Assembly (NCBI RefSeq): GCF_009602435.1
Contig: NZ_VZDQ01000011.1
Span: 124,001-188,000, forward strand
Source: Sediminibacillus terrae
GTDB taxonomy: Bacteria > Bacillota > Bacilli > Bacillales > Amphibacillaceae
DNA length: 64,000 bases
Direction of reading: 5' to 3'
In this document: one piece after another, positions 1 to 9,415 of the stretch
Layout of the letters: every line of letters starts with the position of its first letter
Numbering within the stretch: position 1 is the first letter of the stretch
Position numbers and translations under genes: made by a program
Notes under the pieces: model-generated
The model's input: the letters and a program-made list of their open reading frames with translations, nothing else
The model's database searches: none
What the model was told of the DNA's origin: nothing

Positions 1-44
1 TTTTTCTTCCTTACTTCTTACATTGGTTGAGTGGGAGTTTAGCG

Positions 45-215
45 CTGCGGAAATACCTTCCGCTTTCCGCGGGCGGCTGGTGAGCTTCCTCGAGCTGACG
101 CTCTGCGGGAACAGCACGAGCTGAAGATCCACTTGGTAAAGCGGTTTTCTTAACCAAGTTAGCTGAAGCCGTGCCCGCGGAAAGCGAAGTATGCTACCGA
201 AGCGGTGGTTGACAC
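45..215. repeat. Partial copy of dispersed palindromic repeat
   Basis: This non-coding stretch carries inverted arms. CCGCTTTCCGCGGGC near 59-73 is the reverse complement of GCCCGCGGAAAGCG at 173-186, and inner copies of GAGCTGA and AGCTGAAG sit between them. The right half closely matches 60890-60985 and partly matches 30080-30140. The similarity and inverted arms are read directly from the sequence. Mobility by a transposase is not evident, and no gene is visible in bases 1-293. Confidence 0.75.
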
Positions 216-293
216 TTTTTTTAATAGGCAATGGAATTCCCCATTACAAATACTGCGCAGTATATATCTTTTTTCTTAGACAACATAGCGTTC

Positions 294-1046
294 TTAATTC
301 ATGGTCATTCCACCGGTTACATTTATACTTTCGCCTGTTATATAGTCTGCTGCTTTGGATGCCAGGAATAACACGGTATCTGCAACATCCTCCGGGCTAC
401 CTGTTCTTCCCAAAGGAACTTGGGAATGATCCTCTGCTTCGATGGCTGCAGCGTCCACGCCGCGCAGTTTTCCTCCCCAAACCCTTTCTGTCTGTTTCAT
501 CCCCGTTTCAATGATACCTGGGCAAACAGCATTCACCAGAATATTGTCAGCTGCCAGTTCCAAAGCCATAACTTTCGTCAATCCAAGAACGGCATGTTTA
601 GATGCGACATAACTTCCCATGTATTTATATCCGTTTTTTCCTGCCTGGGATGAAATATTGATAATTTTGCCGCCTTTCCCTGCTTTTTTCATCTGTCTTG
701 CAGCAAATTTACTGGCAAGGAATACCCCTTTTGCATTTACATCCATTACAGAATCCCAGTCTTCTTCTTGCATCTCTATAACTTCCGCCATTCTCGAAAT
801 GCCTGCATTATTCACAAGAATATCGATCACACCATAACGAGTAGCGATTGATTCGAAAAACTGCTCCACAGCTTTCTCTTCTGTGACGTCCAAAGCAAAT
901 TGATGCTTCCGAATGTTGTCAGGGTTACTTCCTTTATCCGCCACAATGACCGTTGCTCCTGCTTCCTCCAGTTTTTTGGCTATCTCTTTACCAATTCCTC
1001 TCGCGCCGCCGGTCACAACAGCGATTTTTCCATGCAAATGACTCAT
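294..1046 (-). CDS. Short-chain dehydrogenase/reductase under a SAM riboswitch
   Basis: NAD(P)-dependent oxidoreductase of the classical SDR family, 250 residues. The Rossmann motif TGGARGIG is at 12-19, NNAG at 79-82, serine at 132/133, and the catalytic pair is Y146 and K150 (YVASK). An Asp after the second strand (VAD, about residue 37) suggests NAD preference. I chose the ATG at 1046 rather than the upstream one because GGAGG lies 7 bases before it. The substrate cannot be told from sequence; sugar alcohol, hydroxyacyl and acetoin reductases look alike. The leader is a SAM-I aptamer with a terminator, so expression should rise when S-adenosylmethionine is low. That is unusual for this family and hints at a sulfur-metabolism role (inference). 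Confidence 0.9.
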   Translation of the reverse strand: MSHLHGKIAVVTGGARGIGKEIAKKLEEAGATVIVADKGSNPDNIRKHQFALDVTEEKAVEQFFESIATRYGVIDILVNNAGISRMAEVIEMQEEDWDSVMDVNAKGVFLASKFAARQMKKAGKGGKIINISSQAGKNGYKYMGSYVASKHAVLGLTKVMALELAADNILVNAVCPGIIETGMKQTERVWGGKLRGVDAAAIEAEDHSQVPLGRTGSPEDVADTVLFLASKAADYITGESINVTGGMTMN

Positions 1047-1090
1047 CCACTTTCCTCCCTCCGTGTTGCCGATCTTCTTCTTATCACACA

Positions 1091-1119
1091 AAAAAACCTT
1101 CCGAGAAAGATGGAAGGTT
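1091..1119 (-). terminator. Intrinsic terminator of the SAM riboswitch
   Basis: On the minus strand AACCTTCC and GGAAGGTT form an 8-bp stem (arms 1095-1102 and 1112-1119), followed by a run of T. It sits directly between the SAM aptamer and the dehydrogenase start, which is the normal position for the S-box expression-platform terminator. Confidence 0.9.
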
Positions 1120-1128
1120 CTGCTAACT

Positions 1129-1221
1129 CTTATCTCTCAAGCATGCTGGATGTAGCACCTTTCTGCGAACAGAGGTTGCTGAAGTGTCATCGGGCCAGTT
1201 CCCTAAACTTCTCTTGATAAG
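1129..1221 (-). promoter_or_regulatory. SAM-I (S-box) riboswitch aptamer
   Basis: Read on the minus strand, the landmarks of SAM-I are in order: CTTATCAAGAG opening P1, AGGGAACTGGCCCGATGA, AGCAACC after the kink-turn, AAGGTGCTACATCCAGCA, then GAGAGATAAG closing P1. A terminator follows immediately. The downstream gene is the SDR enzyme ending at 294. The family is well known to switch transcription off when S-adenosylmethionine binds. Confidence 0.95.
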
Positions 1222-1376
1222 ATTATACAATTGTATTAAATATCATAATTGCTACTATTCCTAGTTGTCAAGTATGAATTAACCTTTTTAAAAACTACAC
1301 AGCTCGAACATCTCAATCATAGGTATTGGTCATTTCATTATGGGAATCCTAAGACCCACATAAGGAGGAGATCCTA

Positions 1377-2792
1377 TTGTCTGTCGAATGGCTTTCCATT
1401 GTACCGTTTATTATCGTCATCGGTTTTTCCATTTGGTTGAAAAGAATTTTGCCTGGCCTGGTTCTTGGTGTCCTGACAGGTTCTATCCTTTTAAAATCTG
1501 GATGGCTGAGCGGATCCGATCAAGCCGTCACTTATATGGTCGAAACTTTGTCAGACGAAACAAATATAAAAATCATCGGATTTTTATATTTGTTCGGTGG
1601 ACTTGTCGGAATGATGACGATAGCTGGAGGAATCAAAGGGTTCTCAGAATGGGCAGGAGGAAAAATCCATTCTCAGCGGGGACTTCTGACTCTTATCTGG
1701 CTGACCCTGCCATTCACTTTTATGATGCCGATGTTCCGGATCATGATGATTGGTCCTGTCGTTAAGTCGTTGTTGGGTAAATGGAACATTTCCAGACAAA
1801 AGGTCGGATTTACCATGGATGTTTCTACTTCATCCGTTATTGTCCTCTTGCCTGTTGCAACCGCTTTTGTCGGTTTTATGGTATCCCTTGTCGAGAACGG
1901 AATTCATAAAAATGCCTTGGAATGGAGTGCTTATAGTGTGTTTCTGATGAGTATTCCCTTTAATTTTTTTGCCATTATCATGCTTATTTTCGGCCTTGCT
2001 CGTACGTTTTGGCCTTCCGAAGAAAATAAGAAAAAACAATACAAAGCGGAGGGTGATGAAGCACATCCTTTTCACCGTTCCAGCATAAATAAGGAATTAT
2101 CATTGGTGAAAGCCCAGCCTTGGAATCTTATTATCCCGCTATTTCTGCTTTTAGGCTTGTCTCTCTTTTTACTTTGGCAAGATGGCCGCGCAAAAGGTGC
2201 AAAGTCGGTATTCGATGCCTTTACCCAAGCAGATGCAACGTTTGTCATGCTGCTGGCAGTATTTTTGACCTTGACGGTTACGTTCCTATTCTATGCCATC
2301 CGCAAATTGCCTTTACATGAATTGCTTTTTCATTTTATTGATGGCGGCAATCAAATGATGCAGGCAATCATTCTGCTTATCCTTGTTTGGGCATTATCAC
2401 TGAATGCCGAAGACTTAGGTTTTTCCCAGTTCGTCAGTTCAACACTGGGCGGATTTCTACCTGCATTTACGGTTCCCGCTATTTTATTTGTTCTTGGATC
2501 GCTCGTCGGTTACTTTATCGGTTCTTCGTGGGGTACATGGGGGCTGTTTATGCCTTTAGGATTCTCCCTTGCCGCAGCTACCGATGCACCGATCGTAATG
2601 ACGGTAGGCGCTGTTTTCGCCAGCGGTTCATTCGGAGCCATGACTTCCCCTCTTGGGGATACAACGATTACTACCGCTTCGATAATGGAACTGTCACTAG
2701 TTGAGTATGCCTATTATAAATTGAAATTTTGCGCTGTCGGAGCTGGAGCGGCCGCTCTGCTTTATCTTGCCGCCGGGTTATTCCTCACTTGA
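1377..2792 (+). CDS. NhaC-family Na+/H+ antiporter
   Basis: Polytopic membrane protein of 471 residues with about eleven hydrophobic segments along its length. It carries the SPLGDTT motif near residue 425 and the GSSWGTWG segment typical of NhaC-type exchangers, which trade Na+ (or an organic acid) for protons across the cell membrane. The start is TTG at 1377, supported by AAGGAGGAG 6 bases upstream; no ATG fits. Substrate may differ, since the family includes malate/lactate antiporters such as MleN. It is a single-gene unit on the plus strand, and the next gene on that strand begins 166 bases later. Confidence 0.85.
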   Translation: MSVEWLSIVPFIIVIGFSIWLKRILPGLVLGVLTGSILLKSGWLSGSDQAVTYMVETLSDETNIKIIGFLYLFGGLVGMMTIAGGIKGFSEWAGGKIHSQRGLLTLIWLTLPFTFMMPMFRIMMIGPVVKSLLGKWNISRQKVGFTMDVSTSSVIVLLPVATAFVGFMVSLVENGIHKNALEWSAYSVFLMSIPFNFFAIIMLIFGLARTFWPSEENKKKQYKAEGDEAHPFHRSSINKELSLVKAQPWNLIIPLFLLLGLSLFLLWQDGRAKGAKSVFDAFTQADATFVMLLAVFLTLTVTFLFYAIRKLPLHELLFHFIDGGNQMMQAIILLILVWALSLNAEDLGFSQFVSSTLGGFLPAFTVPAILFVLGSLVGYFIGSSWGTWGLFMPLGFSLAAATDAPIVMTVGAVFASGSFGAMTSPLGDTTITTASIMELSLVEYAYYKLKFCAVGAGAAALLYLAAGLFLT

Positions 2793-2958
2793 AGGAATCG
2801 AAAAAACAGGAGGAAATTCCCTTGCAGATTTATTGCCATTCACATGCTCCTTCCTCTCAAGAATAGGGGGTGTTTCGAAACCCAGCCGAAAAAAGGGTTG
2901 CATTACTTGCCGATTGGTGGCATTGTGGAGAGATAAATATTTTCTTGGGGGTACATGC

Positions 2959-3342
2959 ATGATCGAAATAAGAACATCTAGCATAAGTGACGGGGAATTC
3001 AACCGGGGCGTCTTTGCCACACGTGATATTACCAAAGGTGAAATCATACACGAGGCGCCTGTCATTCCTTATCCGAACGACCAACATCAATATATCGAGC
3101 AGACAGTCCTGGACGATTATGTTTTTGAATATGGGAAAAATCACACGGCGGTTGTTCTCGGCTATGGCATGCTGTTCAACCATTCTTATCAACCAAATGC
3201 GGACTATGATATCAATTTTTCAAAGCATACCTTTGACTACTTTGCCCACAAAGATATTAAAGCCGGAGAAGAAATCCTGATCAATTATAATGGCGATGTG
3301 GATAATAAAGACCCACTTTGGTTTAATATGGACGACGAGTGA
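2959..3342 (+). CDS. SET-domain protein
   Basis: Compact 127-residue SET-domain protein. The N-terminal segment holds NRGVFAT and KGEII (about 15-30). The pseudoknot motifs are NHSxxPN at 74-80 and GEEILINY at 103-110, which in the family bind S-adenosylmethionine and target lysine. No cysteine-rich post-SET region is present. I placed the start at the ATG at 2959 after a GGGGG ribosome site and discarded an in-frame 64-codon upstream extension. SET proteins in bacteria are sporadic; the methylated partner is unknown. It converges with the GrpB gene with 7 bases between stops. Confidence 0.85.
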   Translation: MIEIRTSSISDGEFNRGVFATRDITKGEIIHEAPVIPYPNDQHQYIEQTVLDDYVFEYGKNHTAVVLGYGMLFNHSYQPNADYDINFSKHTFDYFAHKDIKAGEEILINYNGDVDNKDPLWFNMDDE

Positions 3343-3349
3343 AAAGCAG

Positions 3350-3877
3350 TCAGCCCTTTGATTGATTTTTCCGGTACCATGCCAGCGCCATTTGCTCGAT
3401 TTCCTGGACAACCTGATTTTTTCCATCCATGTAAGCTTCTATGTCGGATGGAAATTGTCCAGCCAGCTCCCGCTTTTTCCTCCCATAATTCCGGGCAGCT
3501 TCCGGATGGCTCCGTAAAAAGTCACGAAATGCAAGGTGCCGGATTACCCCGTAATCTCCTTGTGAAAAGATATGAACATGGTGGCTACGGGTGTCCCCGC
3601 CTTTCCGAAAGTATCTGCGTCCGGGTATGCCAAACTCTCCTTTCCCTTCATAACCGATGGCAGTCATCTGTTCGTTGTACTCGTCCACCTTTTCGATGCG
3701 GCGGACGACCGGCATGATATCAATAATCGGTTTTGCCGCAAGATTTGGAACAGAAGTACTCCCGATATGATGGACATCGATTAATTCGTCCCCGAATATT
3801 TCTTTTATTTGGGCTGCCTCATCCAAGAACAATCTCGGCCATTGATCATTATAAGCTACTACTTTGACTCTACGCAT
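3350..3877 (-). CDS. GrpB-family nucleotidyltransferase-fold protein
   Basis: The 175-residue protein belongs to the GrpB/UPF0157 family, which has the nucleotidyltransferase fold. Visible motifs are HIGSTSVP (37-44) and KPIIDI (49-54), where the acidic residue of the fold sits. The biochemical role of the family is not settled. The ATG at 3877 follows GGGAGG. A second, more divergent GrpB-type protein is encoded at 56603-57109. Confidence 0.88.
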   Translation of the reverse strand: MRRVKVVAYNDQWPRLFLDEAAQIKEIFGDELIDVHHIGSTSVPNLAAKPIIDIMPVVRRIEKVDEYNEQMTAIGYEGKGEFGIPGRRYFRKGGDTRSHHVHIFSQGDYGVIRHLAFRDFLRSHPEAARNYGRKKRELAGQFPSDIEAYMDGKNQVVQEIEQMALAWYRKNQSKG

Positions 3878-3916
3878 TTTTTTCCTCCCGGCTAATATGT
3901 TTCTTTCCCATTACGA

Positions 3917-4111
3917 TTACCGAAAAAATTTATCATACTTATCTATTGAATCCGGGTGTAACCCGGTTGATTGCTGTGCTTCTTGCTGCAGCGAGCGATT
4001 ACATTTTTTGCACACATATCGTGCTTGCGGGTTCCTTTTAAATTTTAAATACTGGGTATCTGAAAAATCGAGAAAGAAAAGCTTTTTACAAAAAAAGCAT
4101 GTTACTTCCAC
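3917..4111 (-). CDS. YlaI-like zinc-ribbon protein (DUF2197 type)
   Basis: A 64-residue protein with two CxxC knuckles, C5-C8 and C34-C37, that would bind one zinc ion. Length and spacing resemble B. subtilis YlaI. The start is GTG at 4111 behind a G-rich ribosome site (GGAAGGGGGG); no ATG is available. It lies just upstream of, and on the same strand as, the GrpB gene, with 39 bases between them. The molecular role is unknown. Confidence 0.75.
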   Translation of the reverse strand: MEVTCFFCKKLFFLDFSDTQYLKFKRNPQARYVCKKCNRSLQQEAQQSTGLHPDSIDKYDKFFR

Positions 4112-4199
4112 CCAATCCCCCCTTCCTGTTACCTTCTATATTCATTACTTCGCCACTTGTTCAGTTTTTCCTGTCAACTTTTACTCAAGAGGGAACTTT

Positions 4200-4300
4200 G
4201 CGTTATCTCCTGCCCACGGAAAGCGAGGTACCCCGCCGGAGTTGAGTTTCTAGTTTATGAAAACTCGACAAAACCGAACGAAGTGGACTCGTTCGGTTTC
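4200..4300. repeat. Repeat fragment plus bidirectional terminator
   Basis: CCCACGGAAAGCGAGGTACCCCGCCGGAG at 4213-4241 is a degraded copy of the right end of the dispersed element found at 60955-60990. It is followed by a hairpin AAACCGAACG (4271-4280) with CGTTCGGTTT (4290-4299). On the minus strand the hairpin is followed by a T-rich stretch, so it can end transcripts of the helicase gene that stops at 4328 or of readthrough from the left. Confidence 0.65.
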
Positions 4301-4327
4301 TATTCAGTTACTGTGCTGGATAAATTG

Positions 4328-7300
4328 TTATTCATCCATATTTAATAAATCTTTGATATCTGTTTCTGTCAGCAATGCCGTATTCTTTTCTTGCGAATCC
4401 AGAATCTCACCGATCATTTCCCGTTTTTTATCTTGTAATTCATTCATTTTTTCTTCAATCGTCCCCCGGGCGACAAGTTTGATCACTTCCACATCTCGTT
4501 GCTGACCGATACGGTAAGCACGATCTGCTGCCTGTTCCTCGACAGCGGGATTCCACCAGCTGTCATAAAAGATTACGGTGTCGGCACCTGTCAAATTAAG
4601 CCCTGTTCCGCCCGCTTTCAACGATATCAAAAACAGGTCACGCTCCCCCTCATTGAACCTCTCACACGTTTCAACTCTTTCATTGCCCGGTGTATGACCG
4701 TCCAAATAAAAATACGTCCATCCCTGGGAAGTCAGCTCTCTTCCGATTATATCGAGCATTTTGGTAAACTGGGAAAACACCAACATTCTTCTTCCGGCGA
4801 GTTTTGCCTCTCTAATCAATTCAAGCAGCTGACGGAATTTTGCAGAACTTCCTTGATAGCCATCGACGAACAAACCAGGGTGACAGCAAATTTGCCTGAG
4901 TCTCGTCAACCCGGCCAGAATCCTTATTTTATTTTTATGAAACGTTTCTTTATCCAAATGTTTTAAGGTATCATGCTTGAGCTTGGCCAGATAAGCTGCA
5001 TAAAGCTTTTTCTGTTCGGGAAGCAGCTCTAGCACTTCGATACTTTGCCTTTTTTGCGGAAGTTCCGAAAGTACGTCTTTCTTCATCCTGCGTAGGATGA
5101 AAGGTCTGGCACGTTTGGCGACTGCATCCTTGGACAGATGACTGAATGCGCGCAGTCCTTGAAAAAGACCGGGGAAAACAACGTGAAAAAGGGACCAAAG
5201 TTCTTCTTGCGCGTTTTCCATCGGGGTTCCTGTCAGTGCGAATCGATGGGTTGCCTGGACCCTTTTTGCTGCTCGCGCTGTTTGGGTGACAGGATTTTTG
5301 AACGCCTGTGCCTCGTCATAGAAGACTGTATGGAAAACAGTCTTTTCCACTTCTGTAATATCTCTTCTCAAAATAGGATAGGAGACGATCAGAATATCCA
5401 TATCACTCACATGCTCCATCATTTTTTTCCGCCAGCGTTTTTCCCCCTCGAGAACCATAGCGCGCATACCGGGAGCAAACTTTTTCAATTCATGGAGCCA
5501 GTTGTGGGTAACGGAAGAAGGACAGACTATCAATGCCGGCTTTTGCATCTCCCTGTTCTGTCTTTTTTCAGATAAGAGGAAGGTGATGGCCTGCACCGTT
5601 TTTCCAAGACCCATATCATCGGCCAGAATACCGCCGAACCCATAAAAGGCCAATGTCTTCAACCATTGATAGCCCCGAATCTGATATTCTCGAAGGACCT
5701 TTTCCGAACCTGGCGGCAACTCAAATGCGTGCTCGTTTGGCTGGCTGATGCTTGTCAAAAAAGCCCGAAAGGAATCCTCTATCAATAGAACCGGATTATT
5801 GTCTACATGATCAAGCAGCTGAAGGCTCTTTTCAAAGGGGATTTTCAGTCCACTTTCCATATCACCTTCCCCATCCGGAACAGCACTCAAAAACCGTTTG
5901 ATATCTTCAAATTCCTTTGTTTCCAAGGAAAGCAGCGAACCGTTCCTCAATCGGTGATACTTTCTTTTCTCTTCTAGATCATGCAACAGTTCTCGCACCT
6001 GATCGTCGGCGATTCCATCCAATTCAAATTTATACTCAAGCCAATTCATACGGTCTTTATGCAGCTTGACCCTGATTCTCGGGAATATATTTTCTTTTAC
6101 CACTCGGACCCTGACAGCCGTTGTCGTATAAACACGGGCCAATTTCTGTAGCTTGGGCAAGGTATAAGTAAGAAAGTCATACTCCAACTCATCGTTATGC
6201 AGATAATAGCCGCTGTCTGTTTTAGTGAACAGACTGTCTTCCATTAACTGCAAAATTTTTTCCTCTTTTTCGTTATCCCGGACGATTAAAGAGTGCAATG
6301 CAAGCTCCTGTTCTTCCAATGGATTAATGACGATCTGTTCATAATGGAATTCCAGGCCTGCAAGCAGACGGCTGTTTACTCTATCCAAATAAAGCTTTGC
6401 GACAAGGGACTTCTTTGCAAGACTAAGATGTTCTCCTCCCGAAATGGTCACCCTGCCGATGTTTTTCAGTCCCGGAACAATTTTTTCCACAAAAAAGGAA
6501 AACTGTCCCCGTTCAATCGGAATCCGCTCTGTTTTAGATGGTTCCAACATCCGTTTTATTTCAGCGAGACGTTTCCAGTCGTGACGGCCCAGCTTCACCA
6601 GTTTCCCTTCCGACACGACAGATTGATAAGGTTCCACCAAGACAATTTCCTCTAAACCCTCGACATGCAGAAAACCAGTCTGATTGTTGGACTCGACTAA
6701 TTCAAAGTGCAAAGGCAGCCTTTCCGTCGATACTTCAAAACGTGGATAACTTCGTCCCTTGTAATCAAGGCCTGCATGTTCGACGTTCATCAAAAGCGAG
6801 CAAAGCTTGTCCCATGCAGATGGCGGAATCGGTAAAAAATCCGTGCCACCGTTCTCGAAACCTTCCCGGTGATCCAGGCTGATAGCTGCCAAAAATTCTA
6901 GCACGGCGTACACTTCTGGCGCAAAACAATGAAAATGCAGATCAAACGTCCAAGCAGAGGACAGTATCACCGGTTTTCCTTCCTGAAATCGGAAGAGAAA
7001 GCTTTGAATATCTGTTACCCTATGGGAAGATACTTCCAAGCCTATGGCAAAGAAATCATCCGTTTCGGTTCCAGGAAAGTCAAACAGCTGACAAGTGAAT
7101 CGGACATCCAGCAATTGTCGATTTTCAAAGTGTGTTTGTTGTTTGGCAGAACGCACTTCCGGCTGTTGGAAAAGGGAAACCAGGTTATCAGCCAGTTCGT
7201 TCCCTTCCATAGTCGATGCGTATACCGCCTGCTCGCTGTTTTCGATCTTCAGCAGGACAGCCGCTATATGCTGGCAGTCTTTGGGATAGCCTTCAAGGGA

Positions 7301-7510
7301 AGGGCAACTGCAAGTAGCTCGGATATTTCCCTGTTTATCTGTCTCAATCAATACATGGAAGTCTTCCTTGCCGATGACGGTTGCTTCCCATCTCCCTGGC
7401 CGGGCTTCAGTGAGTTCTACTTTCCTGTTGCGGAAGAATGATTCTCCACTTTTATAAGAAATCGTGCCACATCTATCTTTGATCTTTTTTTTGGTAAGAT
7501 TTAGTTTCAT
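4328..7510 (-). CDS. SWIM zinc-finger SNF2 helicase
   Basis: Large DNA-dependent ATPase of 1060 residues. A SWIM zinc finger (C67, C69, C79, H81) lies at the N terminus, a long middle region follows, and the SNF2 motor fills the C-terminal 430 residues. Walker A is DDMGLGKT, the Walker B box is DEAQ, and motif VI is RAYRIGQ. This layout matches the bacterial Snf2/Rad54-like proteins of Firmicutes, whose role in DNA or transcription-complex remodelling is inferred, not proven here. I prefer ATG at 7510, 8 bases after GGAG, over the GTG three codons upstream. It is divergent from yfmM with 166 bases between starts. Confidence 0.92.
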   Translation of the reverse strand: MKLNLTKKKIKDRCGTISYKSGESFFRNRKVELTEARPGRWEATVIGKEDFHVLIETDKQGNIRATCSCPSLEGYPKDCQHIAAVLLKIENSEQAVYASTMEGNELADNLVSLFQQPEVRSAKQQTHFENRQLLDVRFTCQLFDFPGTETDDFFAIGLEVSSHRVTDIQSFLFRFQEGKPVILSSAWTFDLHFHCFAPEVYAVLEFLAAISLDHREGFENGGTDFLPIPPSAWDKLCSLLMNVEHAGLDYKGRSYPRFEVSTERLPLHFELVESNNQTGFLHVEGLEEIVLVEPYQSVVSEGKLVKLGRHDWKRLAEIKRMLEPSKTERIPIERGQFSFFVEKIVPGLKNIGRVTISGGEHLSLAKKSLVAKLYLDRVNSRLLAGLEFHYEQIVINPLEEQELALHSLIVRDNEKEEKILQLMEDSLFTKTDSGYYLHNDELEYDFLTYTLPKLQKLARVYTTTAVRVRVVKENIFPRIRVKLHKDRMNWLEYKFELDGIADDQVRELLHDLEEKRKYHRLRNGSLLSLETKEFEDIKRFLSAVPDGEGDMESGLKIPFEKSLQLLDHVDNNPVLLIEDSFRAFLTSISQPNEHAFELPPGSEKVLREYQIRGYQWLKTLAFYGFGGILADDMGLGKTVQAITFLLSEKRQNREMQKPALIVCPSSVTHNWLHELKKFAPGMRAMVLEGEKRWRKKMMEHVSDMDILIVSYPILRRDITEVEKTVFHTVFYDEAQAFKNPVTQTARAAKRVQATHRFALTGTPMENAQEELWSLFHVVFPGLFQGLRAFSHLSKDAVAKRARPFILRRMKKDVLSELPQKRQSIEVLELLPEQKKLYAAYLAKLKHDTLKHLDKETFHKNKIRILAGLTRLRQICCHPGLFVDGYQGSSAKFRQLLELIREAKLAGRRMLVFSQFTKMLDIIGRELTSQGWTYFYLDGHTPGNERVETCERFNEGERDLFLISLKAGGTGLNLTGADTVIFYDSWWNPAVEEQAADRAYRIGQQRDVEVIKLVARGTIEEKMNELQDKKREMIGEILDSQEKNTALLTETDIKDLLNMDE

Positions 7511-7676
7511 GAGTGCCACTCCATTGTTTACAAGGGTGTACGTGAAATATACTGTTTCTCATTATACCATGACCGTCATTGTCGATGGCACTTCACCGTC
7601 TCGTCTCCCCCCTATCGCTTTTCTCCAATCCCCTTTATAATAAGAAAGACGATAACAACTAGAAAAGGTGTTTACA

Positions 7677-9233
7677 ATGAGTATATTGACTGTAACTAAC
7701 TTGAGCCATGGATTTGGAGACAGGGCGATTTTCGACGATGTCTCGTTTCGCCTGTTGCAAGGAGAGCATATCGGATTGATCGGCGCCAATGGCGAAGGAA
7801 AATCCACGTTCATGAATATTATCACCGGAAAATTGGAACCGGATGCCGGTACCGTCACCTGGTCAAAGCGTTCCAGGGTCGGCTACCTCGACCAGCATGC
7901 GGATTTAAAACAAGGGATGTCGATTCGCGACGTGTTGCGAACGGCTTTTCAATATTTATTCGACATGGAAGAAGAAATGAACGCACTGTATGCAAAGATG
8001 GGAGAAGCGGAACCGGAGGAACTTGAGATTATCTTGGAAGAAACCGGCCAGATTCAGGACGCTTTGACCAATAACGATTTTTATACAATCGATGCGAAAG
8101 TAGAAGAAATTGCAAACGGTTTGGGACTGAATGATTACGGTCTTGACAGGGACGTACACGATTTAAGCGGCGGTCAACGGACGAAAGTGCTGCTCGCCAA
8201 GCTGCTTCTGGAAAAACCGGACATCCTCCTGCTCGATGAACCGACCAACTATTTGGATGTGGAGCACATTGAATGGTTGAAAAATTACTTACTGGCATAC
8301 GATCATGCTTTCATCCTTATTTCGCACGATATTCCGTTTTTAAATAGTGTCATCAATGTTATTTATCACATGGAAAATCAAGAAATCACCCGCTATCCGG
8401 GAGATTACGATGAATTTCTCCGTGTGTACGAGATGAAAAAGCAACAGCTGGAAGCAGCTTACAAGAAGCAGCAGAAGGAAATCGCCAATTTAAAAGATTT
8501 CGTTGCCCGCAATAAAGCAAATGCAGCTACAAGCAAAATGGCGATGTCACGGCAGAAGAAATTGGATAAAATGGATCTCATCGAACTGGATGCGGAAAAG
8601 CCGAAGCCTTCCTTTCAGTTTCAAACAGCAAGGACTCCAGGAAAGTATTTGTTTGAAACCAACGAATTGGTCATCGGTTATGACGAACCTTTGTCTCGTC
8701 CATTGAATCTTTCAATGGAGCGCGGGCAAAAAATCGCTTTGTATGGAGCGAACGGTATCGGCAAAACGACATTGTTACGCAGCATTCTTGGTGAAATCCC
8801 TGCTGTTTCCGGCTCTGTTCAATTGGGTGAGCACCTTCATATCGGTTACTTCGAACAAGAGTTGAAAAAGGAATCGGACACCACATGCATTGAAGAAATA
8901 TGGAGCGAGTTCCCGCATTTTACCCAACAGGAAGTGCGGGCCGCTCTCGCTAAATGCGGACTTACCAGAAAGCATATGGAAAGCAAAGTACAAGTGCTCA
9001 GCGGCGGAGAAAAAGCAAAAGTCCGTCTTTGCAAATTGCTCAACAAGGAAACAAACCTTCTTGTTTTGGATGAACCGACCAATCACCTGGATCCGGATGC
9101 AAAAGCAGAATTGAAGCGTGCCCTTTCCGAATACAAAGGGAGTGTATTGTTGATTTCCCACGAGCCGGATTTCTATGAGGGGATCGTCACGGATAAATGG
9201 AATTGCGAAGATTGGACGACGAAAATGTTCTAA
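7677..9233 (+). CDS. yfmM: ABC-F ATPase, YfmM-like
   Basis: Soluble protein of 518 residues with two ATP-binding cassettes and no membrane segments, typical of ABC-F proteins that act on ribosomes. The first Walker A is GANGEGKS with signature LSGGQ and the box LLLDEPTNYLD. The second Walker A is GANGIGKT with signature LSGGE and LVLDEPTNHLD. A basic linker of about 80 residues joins them. Length and N-terminal sequence agree with B. subtilis YfmM. The ATG at 7677 follows AAAGGTG by 6 bases. Whether it is a translation factor or protects against antibiotics cannot be decided from sequence. Confidence 0.93.
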   Translation: MSILTVTNLSHGFGDRAIFDDVSFRLLQGEHIGLIGANGEGKSTFMNIITGKLEPDAGTVTWSKRSRVGYLDQHADLKQGMSIRDVLRTAFQYLFDMEEEMNALYAKMGEAEPEELEIILEETGQIQDALTNNDFYTIDAKVEEIANGLGLNDYGLDRDVHDLSGGQRTKVLLAKLLLEKPDILLLDEPTNYLDVEHIEWLKNYLLAYDHAFILISHDIPFLNSVINVIYHMENQEITRYPGDYDEFLRVYEMKKQQLEAAYKKQQKEIANLKDFVARNKANAATSKMAMSRQKKLDKMDLIELDAEKPKPSFQFQTARTPGKYLFETNELVIGYDEPLSRPLNLSMERGQKIALYGANGIGKTTLLRSILGEIPAVSGSVQLGEHLHIGYFEQELKKESDTTCIEEIWSEFPHFTQQEVRAALAKCGLTRKHMESKVQVLSGGEKAKVRLCKLLNKETNLLVLDEPTNHLDPDAKAELKRALSEYKGSVLLISHEPDFYEGIVTDKWNCEDWTTKMF

Positions 9234-9271
9234 CGAATGATAACAACGGACAAAAAGACAATCGCCAAAGC

Positions 9272-9308
9272 AAAAACCGAACGATGCTTCGAGGCTCGTT
9301 CGGTTTTT
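9272..9308. terminator. Bidirectional intrinsic terminator
   Basis: AAAAACCGAACGA (9272-9284) pairs with TCGTTCGGTTTTT (9296-9308), giving a 13-bp stem with T on both sides. It ends yfmM. The stem sequence recurs at 4271, 29577 and 37453. Confidence 0.92.
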
Positions 9309-9415
9309 GTATTATCGATGTTAAAGAATGGGATGATCCGGCTTTGATTCCAGCTCTGTTGGACGTTTTTGATAAATGGTTCTATATTTAATCCTTAACA
9401 ACTTTCATCACTCCA

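Noticed and set aside
191-514. ORF of 107 codons on the plus strand
   Set aside because: Antisense to the dehydrogenase gene and running into the repeat; no ribosome site and no protein-like composition.
6293-7441. Several plus-strand ORFs over 110 codons
   Set aside because: All lie antisense within the SNF2 helicase gene, whose reading frame is complete and motif-rich.
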